Origin: Bradyrhizobium guangxiense
GTDB lineage: Bacteria; Pseudomonadota; Alphaproteobacteria; Rhizobiales; Xanthobacteraceae
NCBI RefSeq assembly: GCF_004114915.1
Contig: NZ_CP022219.1
Span: 1,456,501 to 1,520,500 of the forward strand
Length of the DNA stretch: 64,000 bases
Reading direction: 5' to 3'
Positions 26,978-35,911 of the stretch are shown here, piece after piece. How positions within the stretch are numbered: position 1 is the first letter of the stretch; each line of letters begins with the position of its first letter. The translations under genes were made by a program, and so were the position numbers. Under the pieces are notes generated by a model. The model made no database searches, was not told the DNA's origin, and was given only the letters and a program-made list of their open reading frames with translations.

Positions 26978-27736
26978 CTACACGTGCTGGCCGCCGTTGA
27001 TGTGGATCTCGGCGCCGTTGACGTAAGAACTGGTGTCCGTGCACAGCACGTAGATGATCTTGGCGACCTCGTCGGGCGTGCCGAGGCGGTGCATCGGGAT
27101 CTGCTGCTCGACGATCTTCTCGGTTCCCGGCGACAGGATCGAGGTGTCGATCTCGCCCGGCGCGATCGCGTTGACGCGCACGCCGATGCGGCCGAAATCG
27201 GAGGCCATCTCGCGCGTCAGCGACGCGAGTGCGGCCTTCGAGGTGGCGTAGGCGGCGCCCGCGAACGGGTGCACGCGCGAGCCCGCGATCGAGGTGACGT
27301 TCACGACCGAGCCCTTGGCGGCCTTCAATTCCTCGATCAGCCCGCGCGCCATCATGATCGGCGCGAAGAAGTTGACATGGAAGACGTGCGTCCAGGTGTC
27401 GAGATCGGTATCGACCGAACCGAGCCGCGAGCCGCCCGGCCCCTTCGGCGAGATCGCGGCGTTGTTGACCAGCGCGTGCAGCGTGCCGCCCTCCAGCCGG
27501 TTGCGGATCTCGCTGATCGCGCGCGCGGTGTCCTCGGGATCGCCGAGATCGACCTGGATGTGGTCCTCGGGACCCGCATCCCACGGGCAGTCCTCCGGGA
27601 AGGGATGCCGCGAGCAGGTGATGACGCGCCAGCCCGCGGAGGAGAAGCGGATCACGGTGGCGTGGCCGATGCCGCGGCTGGCTCCGGTCAGGAGCAGCGT
27701 ACGGCGCGGCGCATTGGACGAATGCGGCATGGACAT
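26978..27736 (-). CDS. SDR-family NAD(P)-dependent oxidoreductase
   Basis: The 252-residue protein is a classical SDR: TGASRGIGHATV at the cofactor site, NNAAIS, the catalytic Ser in NVTSIAGS, YATSKAAL with Tyr and Lys, and PGEID after it. The C terminus NGAEIHINGGQHV is typical. Substrate unknown; 3-oxoacyl-ACP reductase-like. It starts 42 bases after the pdxH stop on the same strand, so the two likely form an operon. Confidence 0.9.
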   Translation of the reverse strand: MSMPHSSNAPRRTLLLTGASRGIGHATVIRFSSAGWRVITCSRHPFPEDCPWDAGPEDHIQVDLGDPEDTARAISEIRNRLEGGTLHALVNNAAISPKGPGGSRLGSVDTDLDTWTHVFHVNFFAPIMMARGLIEELKAAKGSVVNVTSIAGSRVHPFAGAAYATSKAALASLTREMASDFGRIGVRVNAIAPGEIDTSILSPGTEKIVEQQIPMHRLGTPDEVAKIIYVLCTDTSSYVNGAEIHINGGQHV

Positions 27737-27778
27737 CTTTCAGGTCGGCCCAAAGCTCGAGACAGGTTCAAGATGGGC

Positions 27779-28420
27779 TCAAGGATACATCCGCGTCTTG
27801 GACCACTTCTGGCCGGCCGCGTCACGGCGAAATTCGATGCGGTCGTGCAGACGGAACGGGCGGTCGTGCCAGAACTCGATCCGCAACGGCGCGATGCGCC
27901 ATCCGCTCCAGCCCGGCGGCCGCGGCACTTCGCCGATGACGTATCTGGCCGCGACTTTCGCGATGGCTTGCTCGAACGCGAAGCGGCTCTCCAACTCCTG
28001 CGACTGCTTGCTCGCCCAGGCGCCGATCTGCGCCTGCTTGGGGCGGGTGGCGAAATAGGCGTCGGCCTCGGCCTCCGTCACCGGCGTCACGGTGCCGCGG
28101 ATGCGGACCTGACGACGCAGCGACTTCCAGTGAAAAAGTAACGCCGCCTTAGGATTTGCGGCGAGCTCGCGGCCCTTCTGGCTGGCGATGTGGCTGTAGA
28201 AGACGAAGCCCTCGGTATCGAAGCCCTTCATCAGCACCATGCGCACGTCAGGCAAGCCGTCGGGATCGACGGTTGCGAGCGCCATGGCGTTCGGATCGTT
28301 CGGCTCGCTCTTGATCGCCTCGTTCAACCAGGCCTCGAACAGTGCAAATGGCTCGTCGGCGGCGGTGAAATCACCGGATGTTAAGGGTGTCTGGTGTTTC
28401 ATCGAGGTCGTGTCGCTCAT
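27779..28420 (-). CDS. pdxH: Pyridoxamine 5'-phosphate oxidase
   Basis: The 213-residue FMN enzyme makes pyridoxal 5'-phosphate from pyridoxine or pyridoxamine phosphate. Motifs: [39 protein letters not shown] and [16 protein letters not shown] for FMN, and the C-terminal PDXH dimer domain [20 protein letters not shown] ending [11 protein letters not shown] 28420 is 14 bases from the divergent TTG start of the next gene, so their control regions must overlap. Confidence 0.95.
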   Translation of the reverse strand: MSDTTSMKHQTPLTSGDFTAADEPFALFEAWLNEAIKSEPNDPNAMALATVDPDGLPDVRMVLMKGFDTEGFVFYSHIASQKGRELAANPKAALLFHWKSLRRQVRIRGTVTPVTEAEADAYFATRPKQAQIGAWASKQSQELESRFAFEQAIAKVAARYVIGEVPRPPGWSGWRIAPLRIEFWHDRPFRLHDRIEFRRDAAGQKWSKTRMYP

Positions 28421-28434
28421 ATCTGGAGTCCGAG

Positions 28435-28941
28435 TTGCGTCCTGCGGCCCAAAACGCGTTGTTGTCCGCTACCGCCCTATATAGGGCATGGGGACGCGTT
28501 GGCCTATCGGCGATCCGGCCGTCCGGCTTCGTCATGACGCTCATTCTCATCGGACTCGGGACCGGGGGATGCAGCTTTTCCCGCAACGACCAGAGTGCCT
28601 ACGCCAAGGCCGATGACGGCGATCTCACCGGCTCGATCGCGCGGCCGGCGAAGGACGCCCCGCCGACCGAGACCGATCTCGCCTTCGCCCGCAACGCCGC
28701 GACCGACGTCCTCAGCAAGGGCGACAAGGATTCCAGCCAGCATTGGGAGAATCCCGAGACCGGGGCGCGCGGCTCGGTGACGCCGATCGCGCAGTCCTAT
28801 GCCGCCGAGGACGGCCGCAAGTGCCGCGATTTCCTGGCGAGCTACGTCAACGGCAACACGGAAAGCTGGCTCCAGGGCGCCGGCTGCCAAAGCAGCCGTG
28901 GCCGTTGGGAGATTCATACGCTAAAGCCGTGGCGGAGCTAG
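28435..28941 (+). CDS. RT0821/Lpp0805-type surface lipoprotein
   Basis: I chose TTG 28435, preceded by GGAG at the right distance; GTG and ATG alternatives downstream (ATG 28534) would leave only a stump of signal. The 168-residue product has a hydrophobic stretch [14 protein letters not shown] with an imperfect lipobox, then [24 protein letters not shown], and a C-terminal domain [26 protein letters not shown] with paired cysteines. The latter resembles the 17-kDa-antigen-type (RT0821) family of alphaproteobacteria. Likely anchored in a membrane. Confidence 0.7.
   Translation: MRPAAQNALLSATALYRAWGRVGLSAIRPSGFVMTLILIGLGTGGCSFSRNDQSAYAKADDGDLTGSIARPAKDAPPTETDLAFARNAATDVLSKGDKDSSQHWENPETGARGSVTPIAQSYAAEDGRKCRDFLASYVNGNTESWLQGAGCQSSRGRWEIHTLKPWRS
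28474..28487. repeat. 14-bp perfect palindrome in the pdxH/surface-protein divergent region
   Basis: GCCCTATATAGGGC is a perfect dyad centred near 28480.5. It lies 54 bases upstream of the pdxH ATG. It may be a regulator site or an A/T-rich core promoter; it would also fall inside the surface-protein CDS if TTG 28435 is its start. Confidence 0.4.
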
Positions 28942-29049
28942 GATTCGGCCGACGACCCTAGTTGCAAAAATGCCACTCCACCCCCACATGGATCGCAGGT
29001 GGGGCGGGGAGCCCTTTGAACAATTCGATTTCTTGAAGGAGACGTGACG

Positions 29050-30012
29050 ATGCGCGACCCCTATGAGGTCTTGGGGGTGCCGCGGAGCGCCAGCGCTGCC
29101 GCGATCAAGAGCGCCTATCGCAAGCTTGCCAAGAAGCATCATCCCGACAGCAACAAGGACGACCCGAAGGCCGCTGAGCGCTTCTCCGAGATCAACTCGG
29201 CGAATGAGATCATTGGCGACGAGGACAAGCGCAAGCAGTTCGACCGCGGCGAGATCGACGCCGAGGGCAAGCCGCGCTTCCAGGGGTTTCCGGGCGGCGG
29301 CGGGCCGCGCGGCCGTGCCGGTCCCGGTGGGTTCGAAAGCTATACGTTCCGCTCCGGCGGCGGCCCCGGCCAGGGCGGCGGCGCATTCGAGGATATCCTC
29401 AACAGCATGTTCGGCGGCGGGATGCGCGGAGCGCGGCCCGGAGCCGGCGGCGGCGCCCAGTTCGAATTCGACACCGGCGGGATCGGGCTCGATCTCGACG
29501 TCAATGTTGCGATGTCCGTCTCGCTCGAAGAGGCGGTCAAGGGCGGCGAGAAGCGCGTCCGGCTGCCGACGGGCAAGGAGCTCAACGTCAAGATTCCGGC
29601 TGGCGTCACCGAGGGCCAGCAGATCCGGCTGCGGGGGCAGGGCGACTCCGCGCAGGGCCATCCGCCCGGCGACCTCCTGATCACCATCAGCATCGCCCCC
29701 CACCCCTTCTTCAAGGTCGAGGGCGCCGATTTGCGGATCGATCTGCCGGTGACGCTCTACGAGGCCGTGCTCGGCGGCAAAGTCCGCGTTCCCACCCTCG
29801 GCAATGCCGTGGAGCTGTCGGTCCCGAAAAACACCTCCAGCGGCCGAACCTTCCGCCTCAAGGGCAAGGGGCTGCCGAAATCTGGCGGAACCGGGGATCT
29901 CTTCGTCATCATCAGGATTATGCTACCAGACGGGAACGACGCCGAGCTTGAAGCATTGATGGAGAAATGGCGGGACCAACACCCCTACAATCCACGTAGC
30001 GGGCTTGGCTAG
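29050..30012 (+). CDS. DnaJ-like co-chaperone (CbpA type, no zinc finger)
   Basis: The 320-residue protein starts at ATG 29050; the GTG at 29044 is only two bases from AAGGAG. The J domain has [33 protein letters not shown] with the HPD triad. A G/F-rich linker (about residues 75-135) is followed by two C-terminal substrate-binding beta domains with no CxxCxGxG zinc finger. This is the CbpA/DnaJ type II layout. It stimulates DnaK ATPase. No dnaK or grpE is adjacent. Confidence 0.92.
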   Translation: MRDPYEVLGVPRSASAAAIKSAYRKLAKKHHPDSNKDDPKAAERFSEINSANEIIGDEDKRKQFDRGEIDAEGKPRFQGFPGGGGPRGRAGPGGFESYTFRSGGGPGQGGGAFEDILNSMFGGGMRGARPGAGGGAQFEFDTGGIGLDLDVNVAMSVSLEEAVKGGEKRVRLPTGKELNVKIPAGVTEGQQIRLRGQGDSAQGHPPGDLLITISIAPHPFFKVEGADLRIDLPVTLYEAVLGGKVRVPTLGNAVELSVPKNTSSGRTFRLKGKGLPKSGGTGDLFVIIRIMLPDGNDAELEALMEKWRDQHPYNPRSGLG

Positions 30013-30082
30013 ACGATCGAACTGAAGGGGTTCTCCGAAAGGCCTAGGGCATCGTCCTGGAGATGATGCTCATCATATGCCT

Positions 30083-30204
30083 GAGGCGTGGTAGCGCCTC
30101 GTGAACTCGACGTGTCGGCTGTCCGGCGGGGCAGCCGATAAAATAAAAAGGTGCGGCCTCGAGAGGGGGACCAGCGCGGTACCAAAAACCCCAATCGAGG
30201 CCGC
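30083..30204 (-). ncRNA. Candidate structured small RNA in the gap after the dnaJ-like gene
   Basis: The 319-base gene gap 30013-30331 holds three stems: GAGGCG/CGCCTC (30083-30100), CGGCTG/CAGCCG (30116-30137), and GCGGCCTCGA/TCGAGGCCGC (30153-30162 with 30195-30204) with inner GGGG/CCCC pairing. On the minus strand the large stem is followed by CACCTTTTTATTTTATC, a termination-like U run. I recognise no known RNA family. The strand and ends are a guess. Confidence 0.4.
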
Positions 30205-30331
30205 CCGCGTCGATCGGCGGATCGAACGCTGCTCATTTTCGCGTGATCATCCGGTGCGATAATGAGACGCGCCGATGTCTTGATTCCAAATTTTCAATGA
30301 CGGAATCTGGGCACCGCGCTCGAGCGGTCGT

Positions 30332-31102
30332 TCAGGTGCCGTTTTTCTCGGCCTGATCATAGACAGCCTGCGCCACCTTGGTCAGCCGGTCGCGATCGCC
30401 GCCGCCGCTGACGACGTAGCCGACGCCCCGCTCGGCCCAGAACAGCGCCCCGTCCTTGTCCGTCTTGGCATAGCGCATTTGCGTCGCACCATTCTCGGTC
30501 TTGGCCGTATAGATCGTGTAGCGCTCACCCGAGGCGCCCTCATACATCAGGAACGATGCGGGACCGTTCGGCCCCGGCAAGAGCCGGCCGCCGACCAGCT
30601 TCAGCCCGCTGGCCTCCAGGTTCGGCGCAAACACCGTCCAGCCGCAGCGCCGGGTCAGCCAGGCCTGGAGGTGGTCGCGCTCATTGCCGCCGACCTCGAC
30701 GGGATGGCGGACCTCGACGACATAGAGGCGGTGCGCGTCGAGCGCGTCCGCGGTAAAGCTCTGGAATGTCGAGGGCGCGCTGGCGGCGCCATGCGCGACC
30801 CAGCCGGCGGTGCCGCCGGCGACGAAAGCAACCAGCACGGCCGCGGCGGCGCCATAGAGCCATTGCCGCGGACGGCGCTCCAGCCGCTCGAGCTCCAGCC
30901 GCGCCGGCACCGGCTCCTGGGCGACGGCGTCGTAGCGGGCGTGCAGCATCTCTGCCATGGCTCGCCAGGACTGCACGCGTTCGGCCTCTTCGGGATGGGC
31001 GGCAAGCCAGGCCTCGACGTCGGCGCGGCGCTCGACCGGCAGCTCGCCGTCGACATAGGCGTGCAGTTCGTCCTCGGTCACTGGGATCTTGCGGTCGTTC
31101 AT
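30332..31102 (-). CDS. Anti-sigma factor
   Basis: The 256-residue protein starts at ATG 31102. Residues 1-55 are a ZAS-like helix bundle that typically grips ECF sigma (TEDELHAYVDGELPVERRADVEAWLAAHPE), without an intact HxxxCxxC. A single transmembrane helix lies at about residues 84-104 (LYGAAAAVLVAFVAGGTAGW). The outside part ends with VSGGGDRDRLTKVAQAVYDQ. It is downstream of the ECF sigma gene with a 106-base gap, the usual order for a sigma/anti-sigma pair. Confidence 0.88.
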   Translation of the reverse strand: MNDRKIPVTEDELHAYVDGELPVERRADVEAWLAAHPEEAERVQSWRAMAEMLHARYDAVAQEPVPARLELERLERRPRQWLYGAAAAVLVAFVAGGTAGWVAHGAASAPSTFQSFTADALDAHRLYVVEVRHPVEVGGNERDHLQAWLTRRCGWTVFAPNLEASGLKLVGGRLLPGPNGPASFLMYEGASGERYTIYTAKTENGATQMRYAKTDKDGALFWAERGVGYVVSGGGDRDRLTKVAQAVYDQAEKNGT

Positions 31103-31208
31103 ATCAATCGTCTCTGGCTCTGTGGCCCACAATGTCGTTCAGAACTCAATTTCGCTCGCGGCCTTGGCACGCTGCAGGCAACGGATCCGCGATGCATCAA
31201 CCCTGCCA

Positions 31209-31697
31209 TCATTTCACCCGCCTGAGCGCCGGGCGCTCGCCCTCCAGCGATGCCTTGACGTGGGCGCGGGCACGAGCGAGGCGCGACATCACGGTGCCGA
31301 TCGGCACGCCCTGGATGTCGGCGACCTGGCGGTAGCTCATGCCTTCCAGCATCACCAGGAGCAGCACCGAACGTTGCTCCTCGACGAGCGTGGCGAGCGC
31401 CCTCTCGATGTCGCGCCCTTCGGCTTCGGTGCCGCTGGCGTCCGGGTTGTTCTCCGTCAGCTGCATGAACTGCGGCCGTCTCGCCAGCGAGCGCCGCCGG
31501 TTCTTGTTGAGGTTGGTCAGGATCGTGTAGAGCCAGCTCCTGACGTCGCCTCCGAGAAACAATCGCTCCGAGCGCAGCGCCCGCACCAGCGTGTCCTGCA
31601 CCAGATCATCGGCCGCGTCCGCATCGCGCGTCAGCGCGCGGGCGTAGCGGCGCAACGCCGGGATCATGGCTTCCACACTCTGGCGAAACGCACTCAT
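31209..31697 (-). CDS. ECF-type RNA polymerase sigma factor
   Basis: The 162-residue protein has sigma region 2 (RRYARALTRDADAADDLVQDTLVRAL, with the DxVQxT motif) and region 4 (LVEEQRSVLLLVMLEGMSYRQVADIQGVPIGTVMSRLARARAHV). It lacks regions 1 and 3, so it is a group IV sigma. Together with the membrane anti-sigma 106 bases downstream it forms a stress-signal switch. The signal is unknown. A promoter that would fit autoregulation sits upstream at 31744-31770. Confidence 0.92.
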   Translation of the reverse strand: MSAFRQSVEAMIPALRRYARALTRDADAADDLVQDTLVRALRSERLFLGGDVRSWLYTILTNLNKNRRRSLARRPQFMQLTENNPDASGTEAEGRDIERALATLVEEQRSVLLLVMLEGMSYRQVADIQGVPIGTVMSRLARARAHVKASLEGERPALRRVK

Positions 31698-31743
31698 TGC
31701 GGTCTAGACGTCCTGATCTCAGGCGCGAGCGCCTATAGCGATC

Positions 31744-31770
31744 ATAACACCCGAATGGAACGGCTATTCC
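31744..31770 (-). promoter_or_regulatory. Candidate ECF-type promoter for the sigma gene
   Basis: On the minus strand GGAAT (31770-31766), a 17-base spacer and GTTAT (31748-31744) resemble the GGAAC-N16/17-GTT pattern of several alphaproteobacterial ECF sigmas. It lies about 47 bases upstream of the sigma ATG. Autoregulation is an inference. Confidence 0.4.
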
Positions 31771-31867
31771 GGTGCTCGAAACAGCGTTAACGCAGTGTAT
31801 TAGGGCTGTACCGCAGGGGAGGGCTGGTGTACCTCCAAACCTTACGAGTTCGACGGGACGTTCAAAA

Positions 31868-32677
31868 ATGGCGCAGAATTCAGGTCTGATGCAGGGCAAG
31901 CGCGGGGTCATCCTCGGTCTTGCCAACAACCGCTCGATCGCCTGGGGCATCGCCAAGGCATGCCACGCCGCGGGCGCCGAGCTCGCCTTCACCTATCAAG
32001 GCGATGCGCTGAAGAAGCGCGTCGAGCCGCTCGCCGCCGAGATCGGCGGTCTCGTGCTCGGCCATTGCGACGTCACCGATGCCGCGACCATCGATGCCGC
32101 CTTCGCGGTGCTGAAGGAGAAGTGGGGCAAGATCGACTTCCTGGTGCATGCGATCGCCTATGGCGAGCAACTCGACGGCCGCTACGTCGACACCACGCCG
32201 GAGAATTTCTCCAAGTCGATGCTGATCTCCTGTTACTCGTTCACGGCGGTGGCGCAGCGCGCCGAGAAGCTGATGACCGACGGCGGCTCGCTCATCACCC
32301 TCAGCTACTACGGCGCCGAGAAGTGGATGCCGCACTACAACGTGATGGGCGTGGCGAAAGCGGCGCTGGAGGCCAGCGTGCGCTATCTCGCCGCCGATCT
32401 CGGCGAGAAGAACATCCGCGTCAACGCGATCTCGGCAGGCCCGATCAAGACGCTCGCGGCCTCCGGCATCGGCGACTTCCGCTACATTCTGAAGTGGAAC
32501 GAGTACAACGCGCCGATGCGGCGCAACGTCTCGACCGAGGACGTCGGCGGCAGCGCGCTGTATTTGCTCTCCGAGCTCTCGCGCGGCGTCACCGGCGAGG
32601 TGCATCACGTCGATTCCGGCTATCACGTGCTGGGCATGAAGCGGCCCGATGCGCCGGATATCTCGTTCGGCGGGTAG
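31868..32677 (+). CDS. fabI: Enoyl-[acyl-carrier-protein] reductase FabI
   Basis: The 269-residue protein starts at ATG 31868; upstream frame adds no homology. It has the FabI cofactor motif GLANNRSIAWGIAKACHAAGAELAFTYQ, VHAIAY at the substrate pocket, and the Tyr-x6-Lys pair in PHYNVMGVAKAAL. NAISAGPIKTLAASGI follows. It reduces the trans-2 double bond in fatty acid elongation, using NADH. It is the target of triclosan in other bacteria. A GCATGATCC repeat follows the stop. Confidence 0.95.
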   Translation: MAQNSGLMQGKRGVILGLANNRSIAWGIAKACHAAGAELAFTYQGDALKKRVEPLAAEIGGLVLGHCDVTDAATIDAAFAVLKEKWGKIDFLVHAIAYGEQLDGRYVDTTPENFSKSMLISCYSFTAVAQRAEKLMTDGGSLITLSYYGAEKWMPHYNVMGVAKAALEASVRYLAADLGEKNIRVNAISAGPIKTLAASGIGDFRYILKWNEYNAPMRRNVSTEDVGGSALYLLSELSRGVTGEVHHVDSGYHVLGMKRPDAPDISFGG

Positions 32678-32730
32678 AGCATGATCCGGAAAGGTGGAAA
32701 CCGGTTTTCCGACAAGATCATGCCCAAACA
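32678..32730. repeat. GCATGATCCGG palindromic repeat of rhizobia
   Basis: AGCATGATCCGGAAAGGTGGAAACCGGTTTTCC... GATCATGCCC has facing ends (GCATGATC/GATCATGC) and an inner CCGG region. I recall it as a common rhizobial intergenic repeat. It lies in the 76 bases between fabI and the phosphatase gene. Confidence 0.75.
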
Positions 32731-32753
32731 AGACGACTAGCCTTAGACCTGGA

Positions 32754-33353
32754 ATGGCCGTGCCCACGATCTATTATCTTCGCCACGGCGAGACCGAGTG
32801 GAATGCGCTCGGCAGGCTTCAAGGCACCAAGGACGTTCCGCTGAACGCGCGCGGGCGCGGTCAGGCGGTTGAGGCCGGCAGCATTCTCGCCGACCTGTTC
32901 AGGCGCGAGGGGCGTGATAAGGCGTCATTGCCTTACGTGTCGAGCCCGCTTGGCCGTGCGCGCCAGACCATGGAGCTCGCGCGCGGCAAGCTCGAACTGC
33001 CGGTCGGCGAATACGCGCTCGATGATCGGTTGCGAGAGATCGGCTACGGCACGTGGGAAGGGCTGACACTGGCCGAGAGCGAGGCGGCTGATCCCGACAT
33101 TTACGCCAGGCGTCTCGCCGACAAATGGACGGTAGGCCCCGCGGGCGGGGAGACCTATGCCGATGTCCAGGTCCGCGTCCGCGCCTGGTACGACCAGCTG
33201 CGAGCCGACACCGTCGCCGTCGCCCATGGCGGGACCTGCCGGGCCCTGATGGTTTCGCTCGGCCTGGAAACCCCGGCCAGCGCCGCCGAGCTCTATATCC
33301 AGCAGGGCGCCGTCTACGTGTTCCGCGAGGGGCGGCTGGAGAAGTTCAGTTAG
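32754..33353 (+). CDS. Histidine phosphatase (phosphoglycerate mutase-like)
   Basis: The 199-residue protein starts at ATG 32754. The catalytic RHGE motif is in YLRHGETEWNALGRLQG at about residue 9, an acid in EIGYGTWEGL, and the second His in VAVAHGGTCRALM. This is the branch that includes broad-specificity phosphatases and alpha-ribazole phosphatase rather than glycolytic mutase. The position between fabI and aroC is conserved in Bradyrhizobium as I recall it. Confidence 0.9.
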   Translation: MAVPTIYYLRHGETEWNALGRLQGTKDVPLNARGRGQAVEAGSILADLFRREGRDKASLPYVSSPLGRARQTMELARGKLELPVGEYALDDRLREIGYGTWEGLTLAESEAADPDIYARRLADKWTVGPAGGETYADVQVRVRAWYDQLRADTVAVAHGGTCRALMVSLGLETPASAAELYIQQGAVYVFREGRLEKFS

Positions 33354-33363
33354 GCTCGGTTTC

Positions 33364-33441
33364 GTCATTCCGGGGCGGTGCGCGGCACCGAGCCCGGAAT
33401 CTCGAGATTCCGGGTTCGCCCTTCGGGCGCCCCGGAATGAC
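33364..33441. repeat. GTCATTCCGGG palindromic repeat, copy E
   Basis: 78 bases with outer arms GTCATTCCGGGGCG / CGCCCCGGAATGAC and central CCCGGAATCTCGAGATTCCGGG. It lies 10 bases after the phosphatase stop and 72 before aroC. Confidence 0.88.
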
Positions 33442-33513
33442 CGAGTGTGTTTGACCCCGGTGTTCCCCCGCGTTACCACCACAAGTCAGAACTGACTTAC
33501 GAGCTAGAGACGG

Positions 33514-34602
33514 ATGTCCTTCAACACCTTCGGCCATATGTTCCGCGTCACCACCTTCGGCGAGAGCCACGGGGTGGCGATCGGCTGCGTGGTCGACGGC
33601 TGCCCGCCCATGATTCCGCTCACCGAGGCCGATATCCAGAAGGACCTCGACCGCCGCCGGCCCGGCCAGTCGCGCTTCACCACGCAGCGCCAGGAGCCGG
33701 ACCAGGTCAAGATCCTGTCCGGCGTGATGGCGCATCCGGAGACCGGTGTGCAGGTGACGACGGGCACGCCGATCGGGCTCCTGATCGAGAACACCGACCA
33801 GCGCTCGAAGGACTATTCCGAGATCAAGGACAAGTTTCGCCCCGGTCACGCCGACTTCACCTATGAGGCCAAATACGGCCTGCGCGACTATCGCGGCGGC
33901 GGCCGCTCCTCCGCGCGCGAGACCGCGATGCGCGTCGCTGCCGGCGCGATCGCGCGAAAGGTGATACCGGACGTCAAGGTGCGCGGCGCGCTGGTGCAGA
34001 TCGGCCCGCACAAGATCGACCGTGCGAAGTGGGAGTGGGACGAGATCGCCAGGAATCCGTTCTTCTGCCCGGACAAGGACAAGGCGGCGTTCTTCGAGAC
34101 CTACCTCGACGGTATCCGCAAGAGCGGCTCTTCGATCGGCGCGGTGATCGAGATCGTCGCCGAAGGCGTGCCAGCCGGACTTGGCGCGCCGATCTACGCC
34201 AAGCTCGATTCCGATCTGGCGGGAGCGATGATGACCATCAACGCGGTGAAGGGCGTCGAGATCGGCGCCGGCTTCGGCGCCGCCGAGCTGACCGGCGAGG
34301 AGAACGCCGACGAGATGCGTACCGGCAATGACGGCACGCGCTTCCTGTCCAACCATGCCGGCGGCGTGCTGGGCGGGATCTCCACCGGACAGCCGGTGGT
34401 GGTGCGTTTCGCGGTGAAGCCGACCTCGTCGATCCTGCAGCCGCGCCTCACCGTCGACCGCAAGGGCGCTGATACCGAGATCTTCACCAAGGGCCGCCAC
34501 GATCCCTGTGTCGGCATCCGCGCCGTCCCCGTCGGCGAAGCCATGATGGCCTGCGTGCTGGCCGACCATTTCCTGCGCGATCGTGGGCAGGTGGGACGCT
34601 AG
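33514..34602 (+). CDS. aroC: Chorismate synthase
   Basis: The 362-residue protein converts EPSP to chorismate, using reduced FMN. Signature stretches: [20 protein letters not shown] near the N terminus, [28 protein letters not shown] in the middle, and the C-terminal [17 protein letters not shown]. Full length for the family. It follows repeat E on the same strand and precedes an inverted repeat at 34607. Confidence 0.96.
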   Translation: MSFNTFGHMFRVTTFGESHGVAIGCVVDGCPPMIPLTEADIQKDLDRRRPGQSRFTTQRQEPDQVKILSGVMAHPETGVQVTTGTPIGLLIENTDQRSKDYSEIKDKFRPGHADFTYEAKYGLRDYRGGGRSSARETAMRVAAGAIARKVIPDVKVRGALVQIGPHKIDRAKWEWDEIARNPFFCPDKDKAAFFETYLDGIRKSGSSIGAVIEIVAEGVPAGLGAPIYAKLDSDLAGAMMTINAVKGVEIGAGFGAAELTGEENADEMRTGNDGTRFLSNHAGGVLGGISTGQPVVVRFAVKPTSSILQPRLTVDRKGADTEIFTKGRHDPCVGIRAVPVGEAMMACVLADHFLRDRGQVGR

Positions 34603-34606
34603 TTGC

Positions 34607-34633
34607 TTCACCCCTCCCGTCGGGAGAGGTGAA
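34607..34633. repeat. Inverted repeat between aroC and the cyclase gene
   Basis: TTCACCCCTCCC and GGGAGAGGTGAA pair with one mismatch around GTC. It lies five bases after the aroC stop and 24 before the cyclase ATG. Same family as 9794, 46178 and 52026. No T-run follows. Confidence 0.5.
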
Positions 34634-34656
34634 GACCCGCGGGCGGGCGAGCGTTC

Positions 34657-35907
34657 ATGTCGCGGTACCAGCCCACCGTGCGGCTTGACGATCCCGCAAC
34701 TTCGTCCGCAAATGCGGGCATGCAAAATTCCGAGCTCCAGCGCATCACCAACTGGCTGATCGACGGCGCGAGGTCGTCGGAAACCCCGGCCGAGATGATC
34801 GCGGACGTCTGCGAGCATCTGGTCGAAGCCGGTCTGCCGCTCTGGCGGTTCGGCATCTTCATCCGCACGTTGCATCCTGAGATCTTCGGCCGCAACTTCA
34901 TCTGGCGGCAAGGCGAGGAGGTCGAGATCGGCACCGTCGATTTCGACATCCTGGACACGCCGGAATTCGCCGCAAGCCCGCTCCGCATCGTGTTCGAGCA
35001 GGGGATCGAAGTCAGGGCGCGCATCGATCCCGGCAACGAACGCTTTCCCATCGTCAACGACATGCGGGCCGAAGGAGCGACCGACTACATCGCGGTGCCG
35101 ATGCCGTTTCTCGACGGCTCGGTCCACGCCACGAGCTGGGTGACGCGGCATCCCGGTGGCTTCACCGACGACCACATCGCGGCGATCCGCTCCATCGTGA
35201 CGCCGCTCGCGCGCATCAGCGAGATCATCAGCCTGCGCCGCACCGCCGAGATGCTGCTCGACACCTATGTCGGCAACCGCGCCGGCGCGCGCATCCTCGG
35301 CGGCCAGATCCGCCGCGGCCACAACGACACCATGCAGGCCGCGATCTGGCTCTCGGATCTGCGCGGCTTCACCGCGCTGTCGGACCGGCTGCCGCCCGAG
35401 ACGGTGGTGCAGATCCTCAATCATTATTTCGACTGTCAGGTCAGCGCGATCCGCGGCCATGGCGGCGAGGTGCTGAAGTTCATGGGCGACGGCCTGCTCG
35501 CGGTGTTTCCGATCGACGAATATGTCGGCGACGCCGCGCATGTCTGCACGCGCGTTCTGGAGGCCGCGCGTGAATCCCGTGCCAGCGTCGAGGCACTGGC
35601 CTTTCCGGTCGGCGAAGCCATCGAGCGCTTCCGCTTCGGCGTCGCGCTGCATGTCGGCAACATCCTCTATGGCAATATCGGCGGCGGCAACCGCCTCGAC
35701 TTCACCTGCATCGGACCCGCGGTCAACCTTGCCGCCAGGCTGGAGAAGATCACGGGGCGCTTGGGGCGGACCGTCGTGGCTTCGGAAGGCTTTGCCAATG
35801 CCTGCCGCCACGATTGGCGCGAGCTCGGCGAGTTTCCGATCGCGGGCTTGTCCAAGGCACAGCGGGTGTACGGGCTGGCGGAAGAGACGCCGGCGCTGGT
35901 TGGTTGA
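34657..35907 (+). CDS. Class III adenylate/guanylate cyclase domain protein
   Basis: The 416-residue soluble protein has a GAF-like N half (about residues 20-200, AEMIADVCEHLVEAGLPLWRFGIFI) and a class III cyclase domain in the C half. The domain has the metal Asp in WLSDLRGFTALSDRLPPE, GDGLLAVFP with the second Asp, and the base/ribose pocket text CIGPAVNLAARLE. A regulatory N half on a homodimeric cyclase suggests that a small molecule sets cAMP or cGMP output. No partner gene was seen. Confidence 0.92.
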   Translation: MSRYQPTVRLDDPATSSANAGMQNSELQRITNWLIDGARSSETPAEMIADVCEHLVEAGLPLWRFGIFIRTLHPEIFGRNFIWRQGEEVEIGTVDFDILDTPEFAASPLRIVFEQGIEVRARIDPGNERFPIVNDMRAEGATDYIAVPMPFLDGSVHATSWVTRHPGGFTDDHIAAIRSIVTPLARISEIISLRRTAEMLLDTYVGNRAGARILGGQIRRGHNDTMQAAIWLSDLRGFTALSDRLPPETVVQILNHYFDCQVSAIRGHGGEVLKFMGDGLLAVFPIDEYVGDAAHVCTRVLEAARESRASVEALAFPVGEAIERFRFGVALHVGNILYGNIGGGNRLDFTCIGPAVNLAARLEKITGRLGRTVVASEGFANACRHDWRELGEFPIAGLSKAQRVYGLAEETPALVG

Positions 35908-35911
35908 GCCG

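Noticed and set aside
33346..35811. 821-residue open frame on the minus strand over aroC and the cyclase gene
   Set aside because: It is antisense to two strong genes, has no recognisable motif and reflects the high-GC codon bias of those genes.
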